Source: Domibacillus robiginosus (GTDB lineage Bacteria > Bacillota > Bacilli > Bacillales > Domibacillaceae). Taken from it: a stretch of DNA of 64,000 nucleotides. Shown here piece after piece: positions 45,752-55,472 of the stretch. Every line of letters begins with the position of its first letter. Position 1 is the first letter of the stretch. The notes under the pieces were generated by a model. That model was not told the origin of the DNA. It made no database searches and saw only the letters and a list, made by a program, of their open reading frames with translations. A program made the translations under genes and the position numbers. The DNA lies in assembly GCF_000966195.1 (NCBI RefSeq), contig NZ_LAHL01000014.1:1-64000 (forward strand), given 5' to 3'.

Positions 45752-46444
45752 TTAGCGAGTAATCGTGGCGCTCCAACTGCCGCCACCCCGGTCACATGTA
45801 AACTGGCCGGAAGCGGTTCGCCCGTTAGAAGACATGGTGCCTCTATAATCACAGTTGTTTCCATCGCTACTGTTCCGTCTTTGAACGCGTACGTTATTTC
45901 CTTGCAAAGTGATCGTCAAAACAGCCGTTACCGGCGTTTGCCCGGCCTGCGTCCATCTGCCATCAAAAACGTTGCTGTTTCCGCGCCGTGTCCATACCGC
46001 GCGCCAGGCACCTTCCTGCACATCCCATCTCCGGCCGAGCCGGTCCTGACCATCGGGCTGGTCACGGCGTTCAATAACAGCACTCCATGCGCCACCGCCC
46101 CGGTTACAAATATTCTGTCCGCTTGCTGTTCTGCCGCCTGATCCAAATGTGCCTGTGTAGTTGCAATTATTTCCATCACTGCTGTTGCGCCGCAAAATAA
46201 AAACAAAGGAACCTGATGTGTAAATCGTCAGTACCGCTGTAATATCAGCCTGGCCCGCCTGAGACCAGCGCCCATCGAATACGTTACTGTTTCCACGCCG
46301 CGTCCATACCGCGCGCCAGGCACCTTCCTGAACAATCCAGCGGCGTCCTAATCTGTCTGGCTGCCCCTGCGCGCTGATTACATTGGCTGGAACCGCTTCA
46401 TAAGGCATCATGCCATAATAACCGTAATAAGGATCCCAATACAT
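45752..46444 (-). CDS. Tandem-repeat protein with two near-identical 95-residue domains
   Basis: 230 residues. A short Tyr-rich N terminus (MYWDPYYGYYGMMPY) is followed by two copies of one domain, about residues 30-125 and 134-230. Each has GRRWxVQEGAWRAVWTRRG, FDGRW, TAVLTI, RRNSSDGNNC, GRTASGQ and a final WSAxI, plus a Cys pair (94/113 and 198/217). It looks like a small beta-barrel or sandwich. No signal peptide. Function unknown; the Tyr-rich start recalls spore-coat proteins, a guess. Start after GGAGGAG. Confidence 0.8.
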   Translation of the reverse strand: MYWDPYYGYYGMMPYEAVPANVISAQGQPDRLGRRWIVQEGAWRAVWTRRGNSNVFDGRWSQAGQADITAVLTIYTSGSFVFILRRNSSDGNNCNYTGTFGSGGRTASGQNICNRGGGAWSAVIERRDQPDGQDRLGRRWDVQEGAWRAVWTRRGNSNVFDGRWTQAGQTPVTAVLTITLQGNNVRVQRRNSSDGNNCDYRGTMSSNGRTASGQFTCDRGGGSWSATITR

Positions 46445-46636
46445 ATCGTTTCTCCTCCGCCCGTTAAAATTCAAACCTGCCCTTCATCATATGTATGGAA
46501 GAGAGAAAGTGTCCCCAAAGCCATGAGGAACCGAAAAAGCAAATCGACAAAACATGCCAAAAAAATCGGTTTTCGTTTGACACACTTTTTTTTTGAAGCA
46601 CAGTATGATAAAAAGAAAAAAAGGTGCGTGGAAAAA

Positions 46637-46831
46637 ATGAATCGAAACATAAATTGGTGCTGCAGTAAGTGCCAAAAGCCTATTCTTGCTAATGATTTAA
46701 TTGCCTGGACAAAAAAAGAAACGCTTGTTCATTTAATTTGTGATGCCTCTCAGCTTATGGACGGTGTTCATTATATTGGCCGGGCGGAGCAGGTAATGAA
46801 TGAAGAAATATCAGACCAGCGCCACGCCTAA
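46637..46831 (+). CDS. Small Cys-rich protein, 64 residues
   Basis: Unrecognised. WCCSKCQKPIL at residues 7-17 gives a CxxC knuckle; a further Cys lies at LICDAS. This suggests metal binding but only part of a zinc ribbon is present. The ATG follows AAAGGTG. The longer upstream reading has no ribosome site. Confidence 0.55.
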   Translation: MNRNINWCCSKCQKPILANDLIAWTKKETLVHLICDASQLMDGVHYIGRAEQVMNEEISDQRHA

Positions 46832-46908
46832 GCTCAAAGATCTTTGTCCGCCTTCTTTAGCTGTTTATCATTTGTATGCGCTTACAAAAAACGATTGCTT
46901 TACTCCTT

Positions 46909-46935
46909 CGCTTAGTCCCAGACTAAGCGTTTTTT
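46909..46935 (+). terminator. Terminator before glcU
   Basis: CGCTTAGTC / GACTAAGCG stem with a three-base loop and TTTTTT. Confidence 0.9.
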
Positions 46936-47020
46936 GCGTATAATCATTTCCTTTTCAACGAAAACTACTGTATAGCTAGAACCTGTTCATATTTAACAAA
47001 AGAGGAACTGAGGACTGAGA

Positions 47021-48689
<1,669 letters not shown>

Positions 48690-48710
48690 TGATAAGAATG
48701 ACAGTTATAA

Positions 48711-48741
48711 GGCCGCTTTCCTTTCTAGGAAAGTGGTTTTA
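48711..48741 (+). terminator. Probable terminator of glcU-gdh
   Basis: CCGCTTTCC / GGAAAGTGG stem (one G-U pair) with a six-base loop and TTTT. Confidence 0.7.
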
Positions 48742-48900
48742 TGCCGTATATCCTCTTTCCCCTTGCGATTGATTAAAAGAATGAGACGAAAGAAGTATAT
48801 TGGACAAGCAATACTGGTTCTTCATTTATCTTTCCCTTCTATCAAACTATAATAGGAAAATATACCAAACTATGCATAGCAGGGAAACGGGGTACATAGG

Positions 48901-50604
48901 ATGACAACCATTGGAATTGACTTAGGAACATCAAACAGTCTGGTAGCTTACTGGGGAAAGGAGGGTCCAAAGATTATACCGAATGTGCTGGGGAAACGGC
49001 TGACACCCTCTGTTGTCAGTTTAGGTGAAGAAGGCGAGCTGCTCATTGGAGAGGTTGCAAAAGAGCGGCTGATCACGCACCCCGACCGGACAGCAGCCGT
49101 ATTCAAACGCCATATGGGAACCGAAAAGTATTACCATTTAGGCGCGCAGCCGTTTTTACCGGAAGAGCTGTCGTCTTTCGTGCTGCAGTCCTTGAAAAAG
49201 GATGCAGAAGCTTTTTTAGGCGAAGAAATCACAGAAGCGATTATCAGTGTACCAGCTTACTTTAATGACCGGCAGCGCAAGGCGACTCAAAAAGCAGCCG
49301 AGCTTGCTGGCCTCCGGGTAGAACGCTTGATTAGTGAACCGACCGCAGCCGCAATCGCTTATGGGCTTCACGAGTCGCAAAGTGAAACCAGGTTTCTTGT
49401 GTTTGACCTGGGCGGGGGGACGTTTGATGTGTCGATCCTCGAATTGTTTGAAGGGGTGATGGAAGTAAAGTCCATTGCCGGTGATAATTTTTTAGGCGGA
49501 GAAGACTTTACGACCCTTCTTGCCAACTGGTTTCTTGAATCCAATGGGATCAAGCGGGAAACATTGTCAGCCAAGCAGCTGGCCTCCGTATGGAAGCAGG
49601 CAGAAGTATGTAAAAAAACACTTGGAGAAGATCATTCCGCTTTCTTTCGGGTACAGGTTGACGGACAGGAGCTAGAGACTTCTATTACACGCAGTGAGTT
49701 TGAGAATCAGGCACTGCCGCTCCTGTTGCGCCTTCGCCAGCCGATTGAACGGGCTTTAAGCGATGCCGGTGTTCATCCGAAAGAGATTGATGCTGTTGTG
49801 CTGATCGGTGGGGCAACAAGAATGCCGTTTATTAAACATGTAACCGGAAAATTATTCGGTCAGCTGCCATTCGGTGTAATTCATCCAGACGAAGCAGTAG
49901 CGCTGGGTACAGCGGTACAGGCTGCTTTAAAAGAGCGGAATGAAACCGTTGAAGAATTGATTTTAACGGATGTATGCCCTTACTCGCTTGGTACAAGTGT
50001 CGTTAAGCGGCTGAACCAAAACGATTTTGAAACGGGACATTACCTGCCGATTATCGAACGGAATACACCGATTCCTGTCAGCAAGGTAGAACGGCTTTAT
50101 ACGATAGCGGACGGCCAATCGGGTATTACCGTAGACATTTATCAGGGAGAAAGCCGGCATGTTAAAAACAATTTAAAACTCGGTGAGCTTTCTGTAGAGG
50201 TGCAGCCGGCACCGGCGGGAGAGCAGTCAATTGATGTACGCTATACATACGATATAAACGGTTTACTAGAGGTAGAAGTAACTATTGTGAAAACGGGCGA
50301 GAAAAGACGCATCATTGTCGAACAAAACCCCGGAAGCCAGACGAAAGAAGAAATGGAAGCGCGCATGAAGGAATTGCAGGCAATGAAAATCCATCCGAGA
50401 GAAAGAACGGAGAACCGGCTGCTTCTTGCAAAAGGAGAACGCTTCTACGAGGAATCAATAGGGGAAAGAAGGCAAAGAGCGGCTGCGGTGCTCGATTGGT
50501 TTGAACGGGTGCTCGCCAGCCAAAACGAGCAGGACATTCGCCACGCTGCCGAGCGGTTCAAGCAGGAGCTGGTACTGCTTGAAAGGTGGAACGAATTCGA
50601 ATGA
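48901..50604 (+). CDS. hscC: Hsp70 chaperone of the HscC type
   Basis: 567 residues, shorter than DnaK (about 610). The ATPase domain has GIDLGTSNSLVAYW, VPAYFNDRQRKATQKAAELAGL, VFDLGGGTFDVSIL and VVLIGGATRMPFI. The linker region ELILTDVCPYSLG is of the HscC rather than DnaK type. The substrate-binding beta domain (about 375-490) is present and the lid is short. It folds unknown clients. No CIRCE or heat-shock signal upstream. Its stop overlaps the ATG of a J-domain gene (ATGA), so the two are coupled. Confidence 0.92.
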   Translation: MTTIGIDLGTSNSLVAYWGKEGPKIIPNVLGKRLTPSVVSLGEEGELLIGEVAKERLITHPDRTAAVFKRHMGTEKYYHLGAQPFLPEELSSFVLQSLKKDAEAFLGEEITEAIISVPAYFNDRQRKATQKAAELAGLRVERLISEPTAAAIAYGLHESQSETRFLVFDLGGGTFDVSILELFEGVMEVKSIAGDNFLGGEDFTTLLANWFLESNGIKRETLSAKQLASVWKQAEVCKKTLGEDHSAFFRVQVDGQELETSITRSEFENQALPLLLRLRQPIERALSDAGVHPKEIDAVVLIGGATRMPFIKHVTGKLFGQLPFGVIHPDEAVALGTAVQAALKERNETVEELILTDVCPYSLGTSVVKRLNQNDFETGHYLPIIERNTPIPVSKVERLYTIADGQSGITVDIYQGESRHVKNNLKLGELSVEVQPAPAGEQSIDVRYTYDINGLLEVEVTIVKTGEKRRIIVEQNPGSQTKEEMEARMKELQAMKIHPRERTENRLLLAKGERFYEESIGERRQRAAAVLDWFERVLASQNEQDIRHAAERFKQELVLLERWNEFE

Positions 50605-52067
50605 CATATTGGGACATTCTTGGCATAGAACCAGTAGATGATTTGTCAGCGCTGAAAAAAGCGTATGCGAAAAAGCTGAAGGTACACCATCCGGAAGAAG
50701 ATCCCGAAGGCTATCAGCGCCTTCGAGAAGCATATGATACGCTTACGAAGGAGCTGAAAAGAGGAACAGACCCATTCACGCCAAAACAGGAGAGCCAGGC
50801 GCAAACAGCGGTACAGGAAGCGCCTGTAAACACGTATACATATGAAGAAGAGGAAGAACCACCTTTCGTATATACCAGTGAGCAGGCAGCGGAAGAAAAT
50901 GCGGTCGGAGCTCTTCTTCAACAGGCGGAACAGCTTTATGAGGATATCACCCAGCGCATTCAGCCAGGAAATTGGATCAGCCTGCTGAACGATCCGGCTT
51001 TGTGGGACTTGACTGTGAAAAAAGAAGCGGCGCTTGAGCTGTTTGATTTTTTTAAGCAGCACCCATTTTTGCCGAAAGAAGTATGGCAGCTGCTTGAAGA
51101 CAGCTTTCACTGGCGTGAAAACTATCCGGAATTTTTATTGGAGGAAGAAGAGGACCGCGCGATTTTTTTGTCTTATTACCAGAAGCAGCTCGGCTTTTAT
51201 CCAGCTTTGTCTTTCAAAGAAATTGCGCATCAAGGGCACATAGAAGCGGATTTCTTTCTTCAAAAACGTGAACGTGCACTGGATGCGTTTCTCGACAGCC
51301 GGCTTGAAGAAGCAAAGGAGCTGGCGGAGGAGGCAGAAGCAATTTTTGCGGAAGACCCTGATTTACTCAAACTTCAAGGAGAAATTCACCTTCAGCTGAA
51401 GGAATGGGAGCAGGCCGCCCTGTTTTACGACCGGTATCTTGCACTTAAACCAAACAACAAAGAAGCGATGCTGGCAGTGGCGCAATTGGCATATAAACAG
51501 AAGGACTGGAAGCAGGCGTTAGCGCTCTGTACAGAAATGGCGGATTTGTTTCCCAGGGATGCCGATGTTCTCAGCCTGAAGGCGAAATGTTTAATAAAAG
51601 AAGGAGAAACGGGCGAAGCCCTTTTATTGTTTCAGGAGATAGAGAGCCATTATCCGCATGATGCGGAAAGTATGGTGTATTCAGCTAAAATTTATGCGTA
51701 TGCAAAAGATGCAGGACGGAAAGGAAACGGCAAAAACGGGCTGCCATCACGCCGGGAGAGCAAACAAAAGCTTCGACGGTCAACCATGCGGGAGCGTATA
51801 CGCACTTTTGGCAGCGGTATGTTTAATATAAGCACGATCTTCTGGGCTGTTGTTTTTATAATCAGCTGGAATGGTGTAACCGATACGGTTTACGAAAACA
51901 ATCCGTTTGTTTTTATGTTTCTCATTCTCGGAGCTTTTCTTTTTTCAGAAGTATCGCTGGATTTTATAGATGGATGGGCGCCTTTTATTTGGGAAACCGT
52001 GTTTGTATTGGCGCTCTTTTTCCTTATCCGCTCGATCTTTCGCGCGCTTAAAGCGGCTCGCTACTAA
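50601..52067 (+). CDS. Membrane-anchored J-domain/TPR protein, HscC partner
   Basis: 488 residues. The J-domain is N-terminal (YWDILGIEPVDDLSALKKAY), but the invariant HPD reads HPE (residues 30-32, in VHHPEEDPEGYQRLREAY). Then come a Glu-rich linker, helical TPR-like repeats (about 205-345: EAKELAEEAEAIFAEDPDLL, WEQAALFYDRYLALKPNNKEA, WKQALALCTEMADLFPRDADV) and two to three C-terminal membrane spans (about 405-480). It likely recruits the upstream Hsp70 to the membrane. ATG 50601 overlaps the hscC stop. Confidence 0.87.
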   Translation: MTYWDILGIEPVDDLSALKKAYAKKLKVHHPEEDPEGYQRLREAYDTLTKELKRGTDPFTPKQESQAQTAVQEAPVNTYTYEEEEEPPFVYTSEQAAEENAVGALLQQAEQLYEDITQRIQPGNWISLLNDPALWDLTVKKEAALELFDFFKQHPFLPKEVWQLLEDSFHWRENYPEFLLEEEEDRAIFLSYYQKQLGFYPALSFKEIAHQGHIEADFFLQKRERALDAFLDSRLEEAKELAEEAEAIFAEDPDLLKLQGEIHLQLKEWEQAALFYDRYLALKPNNKEAMLAVAQLAYKQKDWKQALALCTEMADLFPRDADVLSLKAKCLIKEGETGEALLLFQEIESHYPHDAESMVYSAKIYAYAKDAGRKGNGKNGLPSRRESKQKLRRSTMRERIRTFGSGMFNISTIFWAVVFIISWNGVTDTVYENNPFVFMFLILGAFLFSEVSLDFIDGWAPFIWETVFVLALFFLIRSIFRALKAARY

Positions 52068-52085
52068 AAGGAGGCAAAAACAAAT

Positions 52086-52775
52086 ATGATGATCAACATT
52101 CACCCTGCGGCAAGAAGGGTTGATCGGTATTTTCACACGATGGGCTCGTTTTGCTACGCCGGGAAATTTGCTTATTACAGTGCGGTAAACCGCCGATTGA
52201 GAATTTCCTCGTCACATGCCCGCCGAATGTTAAAAGAGTGGTCAATCGAGGATAAAGAATCCATGACTAAAGTGATCCGATGGCTGTTAGACGAAGGACG
52301 CCGCTCAGAGTTCGATCGCATTCAGCACCAGCTCCGCTTTTTGGAGCCGGAAAAACGTCACCAGCTGGCGGATTCCACACGCGATCCAGAAACAAAGCAT
52401 AAAATCAATATTGCCCATCGGTATTTAAACCGCCTCCCGGCCGGTACAGTTGCAGCTATAGACTACGGATTTTGCGTCATACTCTGTCAGTATGGAGAAC
52501 GTGTTGGCTTTATGGAGAGGGTGGATTCTCTTAATGCCCGGGCGGAAGCGGCGACTAAAGCGCAAAGCACATATGCGAATTGGGCAGAGTATGCTGCTGC
52601 CTGCCTGGCCGGTATTCATTTTATATCAGGATCGGAAGAAAACATTCAAAAGGGGCTGGAAGAACAGCGGACCTATATAACAAAGCTGCTCGTCTCTGAC
52701 CAGAGTCCTGTACAAAGTGTGGACTGGAATACTCAGCTGTTTGGATTAAAAAAGCGTGAAGGAAGCGCCTTTTAA
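52086..52775 (+). CDS. DUF1266-like protein of the HscC cluster
   Basis: 229 residues. The C-terminal part AAIDYGFCVILCQYGERVGF and YANWAEYAAACLAGIHFISG recalls DUF1266 (a W-D-Y-R ... W-x-E-Y-x3-Y-x2-G pattern), a family often found near HscC and J-proteins. Third gene of the operon, 18 bases after the J-protein, with AAAGGAGG upstream. Possibly a client or an adaptor; function unknown. Confidence 0.75.
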   Translation: MMINIHPAARRVDRYFHTMGSFCYAGKFAYYSAVNRRLRISSSHARRMLKEWSIEDKESMTKVIRWLLDEGRRSEFDRIQHQLRFLEPEKRHQLADSTRDPETKHKINIAHRYLNRLPAGTVAAIDYGFCVILCQYGERVGFMERVDSLNARAEAATKAQSTYANWAEYAAACLAGIHFISGSEENIQKGLEEQRTYITKLLVSDQSPVQSVDWNTQLFGLKKREGSAF

Positions 52776-52798
52776 TCGAACGGCGGGGAGTCCATTAA

Positions 52799-52838
52799 AA
52801 AAAGAACGGCCCTTTCCGAAGCGGACCGTTCTTTTTCT
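52799..52838 (+). terminator. Terminator of the HscC operon
   Basis: AAAGAACGGCCC / GGACCGTTCTTT stem, ten-base loop, T-rich tail. Confidence 0.9.
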
Positions 52839-53020
52839 TTTTTAAGGGTTGTGTCAGCCGTTTCAGCTAAAGGCTGATCGTTCCCGTTCGGCTTCTTGAG
52901 TGATGGCTGCACCGTTTATCGGAGAAAAAAGAAGGACAATCTTCAAAAAAGGATTGCCAGTATGGAAGCGCCGTTATAAAATAAATTAACAGTTTATTAC
53001 CATAAAAAGGTGGTCTGAAA

Positions 53021-53191
53021 ATGGATTACAAAAAAATGTGGGAAGAACTCAAAGAAGCAGTAAATGATGAGGTCGCTATGTACGCTGCTTTTAGTACAAG
53101 CAGCAAGGAAGAACAGGCAAGAAAACAACAAGCAAGTTACATACAGAGCATGATGACAGCACTGGAAAAAACAAATATAGTAAAATCTTAA
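53021..53191 (+). CDS. Small helical protein, 56 residues
   Basis: Unrecognised small gene. ATG seven bases after AAGGTGG; terminator directly after the stop. The protein (MDYKKMWEELKEAVNDEVAM at the start) is predicted to be one or two helices, mostly charged. Unit of its own between the HscC operon and a membrane protein gene. Confidence 0.65.
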   Translation: MDYKKMWEELKEAVNDEVAMYAAFSTSSKEEQARKQQASYIQSMMTALEKTNIVKS

Positions 53192-53217
53192 AAGCCGATT
53201 TTTCCGGCTTTTTTTTC
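53190..53217 (+). terminator. Terminator of the 53021 gene
   Basis: AAAGCCG / CGGCTTT stem and T8. Confidence 0.85.
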
Positions 53218-53291
53218 GGAAAAGCAAATGAAATAGCATCCCCTTGATCTGCGCTTCAACAATGAACCGACCCGGCGGATCGGTTCCTTTT

Positions 53292-54032
53292 TTATATTCC
53301 AACCAGCATTAAAAGGGCGGCATACACTATGATACCCATACAAAATGCGCCAAAGCTGCTTTCTCTTTCTTCCGGCAGTTCCTCTTTCATCACGTTTAAA
53401 ATGACGCCTCCGGCGATAAAAGCAACAAGCAGTGAAATGCTTAATTCATCCACTTCTGCTGCTGCCCCGATTCCCCAGCCTAAAAGGATAGCAGCTGTTA
53501 AAAGCAGTCTTCCATATTGATCATAAGCAGCTTTATACGTTTCTCTTAAACTATGGTCATTGATGACAAAATGAACTCCCATCGCCAAAAAGAAAAAGAA
53601 CATTCCCCAGATGCTTTCGTACTCTTCACGAATTAACAGGTAGCCAATGACCATGTTATACAGAAAAAAAGAAGCCATATGAAGCCAGAAAACACCGGCA
53701 GCAGCTTTCCCTTCACCTTTATTGCTTCCTTTTCTTTTTGACTTTTTCACAAGGCGCTCAAGTCCATAAAACACCACAAGACCAAACAGGGAAACGAGCA
53801 GAATATGATTATCAACATATCCAAGCATCCCCTGTTTCATTTTCTCACCGATTTCGTTTTGATACCGGTGTAATTCAGGAAGCAGGTGAATGAATACATA
53901 AGCAACAGCAATCCCGCCGGCAATGGACAGAAAACGACTGCGTGGCTTCTCTGACAGAAATGTCATGTTTTTAGAAAAAAAGTGAATAAGTGCGAACCCA
54001 ATGGCTAAAATCAAACTCCACCAAAAAAACAT
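53292..54032 (-). CDS. ZIP-like membrane protein
   Basis: 246 residues, about eight hydrophobic spans. VAYVFIHLLPEL near residue 45 and HFVINDHSLRE near residue 155 recall the His-containing membrane motifs of ZIP metal transporters, but the overall match is loose. Start ATG follows AAGGGAG. A role in metal transport is inference. Neighbour on the other strand is a CDF-type transporter. Confidence 0.65.
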   Translation of the reverse strand: MFFWWSLILAIGFALIHFFSKNMTFLSEKPRSRFLSIAGGIAVAYVFIHLLPELHRYQNEIGEKMKQGMLGYVDNHILLVSLFGLVVFYGLERLVKKSKRKGSNKGEGKAAAGVFWLHMASFFLYNMVIGYLLIREEYESIWGMFFFFLAMGVHFVINDHSLRETYKAAYDQYGRLLLTAAILLGWGIGAAAEVDELSISLLVAFIAGGVILNVMKEELPEERESSFGAFCMGIIVYAALLMLVGI

Positions 54033-54268
54033 GCAACTCCCTTCTTTCTTTAAGCAATCCAGCTTTTCTTTACCCTATTACCTTAATGGTTTCTGTATAA
54101 ACGCTGTTTTATAAAGGGATAAGCTGTTTTCCCATTGCTTTGAAGTCGATGCTCACTCAATAAAAAAAGGTTTGTTTAAGCAGAGAGCAGGATAAAAGGA
54201 AAGTAGCTTTTTCTTCAAGAGTAACCGCTCAGTTAATTGGGTATAAATATGAAAAAAGGAGGCGGCTT

Positions 54269-55234
54269 ATGGGAATTGGTTCTTTGCTGAAAAAAGGAAA
54301 CACCTCATCAGGCATAGCGTCACTTGGAAACACAATTTTAGCGATTTTAAAATTTATCGCTGCCGCTTTTAGCGGAAGTGGAACGATGTTCGCCTCTGCC
54401 ATGCATTCACTTGCAGATGCGATTAATCAGGGATTTGTTTATTTCGGAAGTGCTCTCGCAGAAATGAGGCCTTCAAAAAGGTTCCCAACAGGCTTTGGCC
54501 GATTGGTGAATATCTTTTGCATGATTGCGGTCATTGTCGTTTCTATCATGGCTTATGAAACGATTTTAAAAGGGTGGAAGCTTCTGCAGCATCCTGAAGA
54601 AGCAACAGATTTTTGGCTGAATGTAGCTGTTTTGTTAGCTGCACTCGTTATTGATGGTTTTATTTTATTTAAAGCAATGAAAGAAATTTTAGAGGAAGCA
54701 CGGGTAGAAAAAAGCGGCAACATTATGAAACAGGCTTTCCAAAATGTCAGCAAAGCATCTCCAGCCACCCGACTCGTTTTTTATGAAGATCTTGTAGCCA
54801 CATCCGGCGCGCTTTTAGCCATTATCGGTATTACGCTTGCCCAATTTTTCGGCATTTTGGCCGCAGATGGGCTAATCACGATTTTGATTGGTCTGCTGAT
54901 GGTGTTTGTGGCTTTCCGTGTGGGATACGATAACATGATTGGCTTGATTGGTGTTGCAGCCCCAGTTGAAATTGAACAAAAGGTAGGCCGTGTTATTTTA
55001 GAGGATGCGGACACAGTGGATATCCATCATCTCCGTATTATACAAGAAGGCCGATCTTATCATGTAGATGGGGTCATTGAGCTTCGAAAAGGTCTGTCTC
55101 TTGCCGAGGCTGATGATATTAAATTCCGGGTAAAAAAGCGTCTTTTAGAAGAAAGTGAAATCAGTGATGTCACACTCGGTATTATTGAAGATGATAACCG
55201 GGCAACATGGAGCACGGAATCAAGCTTAACATAA
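54269..55234 (+). CDS. Cation diffusion facilitator (CDF) family protein
   Basis: 321 residues: six membrane spans then a cytoplasmic domain (about 220-321). Span 2 carries the metal motif HSLADAINQ (HxxxD). In span 5 the usual H/D-x3-D reads EDLVATSGA, so the second half of the metal site is atypical. The C-terminal HHLRIIQEGRSYHVDGVIEL matches the CDF dimer domain. It may export a divalent metal; the substrate is not clear. ATG after AAAAGGAGG. Confidence 0.85.
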   Translation: MGIGSLLKKGNTSSGIASLGNTILAILKFIAAAFSGSGTMFASAMHSLADAINQGFVYFGSALAEMRPSKRFPTGFGRLVNIFCMIAVIVVSIMAYETILKGWKLLQHPEEATDFWLNVAVLLAALVIDGFILFKAMKEILEEARVEKSGNIMKQAFQNVSKASPATRLVFYEDLVATSGALLAIIGITLAQFFGILAADGLITILIGLLMVFVAFRVGYDNMIGLIGVAAPVEIEQKVGRVILEDADTVDIHHLRIIQEGRSYHVDGVIELRKGLSLAEADDIKFRVKKRLLEESEISDVTLGIIEDDNRATWSTESSLT

Positions 55235-55258
55235 GAAAGTGCCGGAGTGAATAAAAAA

Positions 55259-55311
55259 TTAGCGCCCCATTCCCCTTCAAAATCTCTGTTTTAGTGGGGG
55301 TTAGGCGCTAA
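55259..55311. repeat. Imperfect hairpin upstream of the TnpB-like gene
   Basis: Outer arms TTAGCGCC (55259-55266) / GGCGCTAA (55304-55311) with inner CCATTCCCC / GTGGGGG pairing. It could terminate the CDF gene, but no T run follows; alternatively it is a left-end hairpin of an IS200/IS605-type element. Confidence 0.5.
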
Positions 55312-55472
55312 GGTCTTTATTCTTCCTATTCTACTATATGTTTTTTCAGTACACAGATTACCGCTTCTTCCTTATTATCACTCTACTGATTTTCTTTTTA
55401 TTTTACTATTTGTTTCCATTTTGGTACGATTACATATCATAAGGGATTGAACGTAGAGAGGAGGGTTTGGTC

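Noticed and set aside
45367-45864. 165-residue open frame spanning the ABC-F 3' end and the repeat-protein 3' end
   Set aside because: It crosses a strong terminator and lies opposite or out of frame to real genes.
46940-47020. Sigma-G promoter before glcU
   Set aside because: TGTATA and CATATTTA are present but only 13 bases apart; the spacing does not fit.
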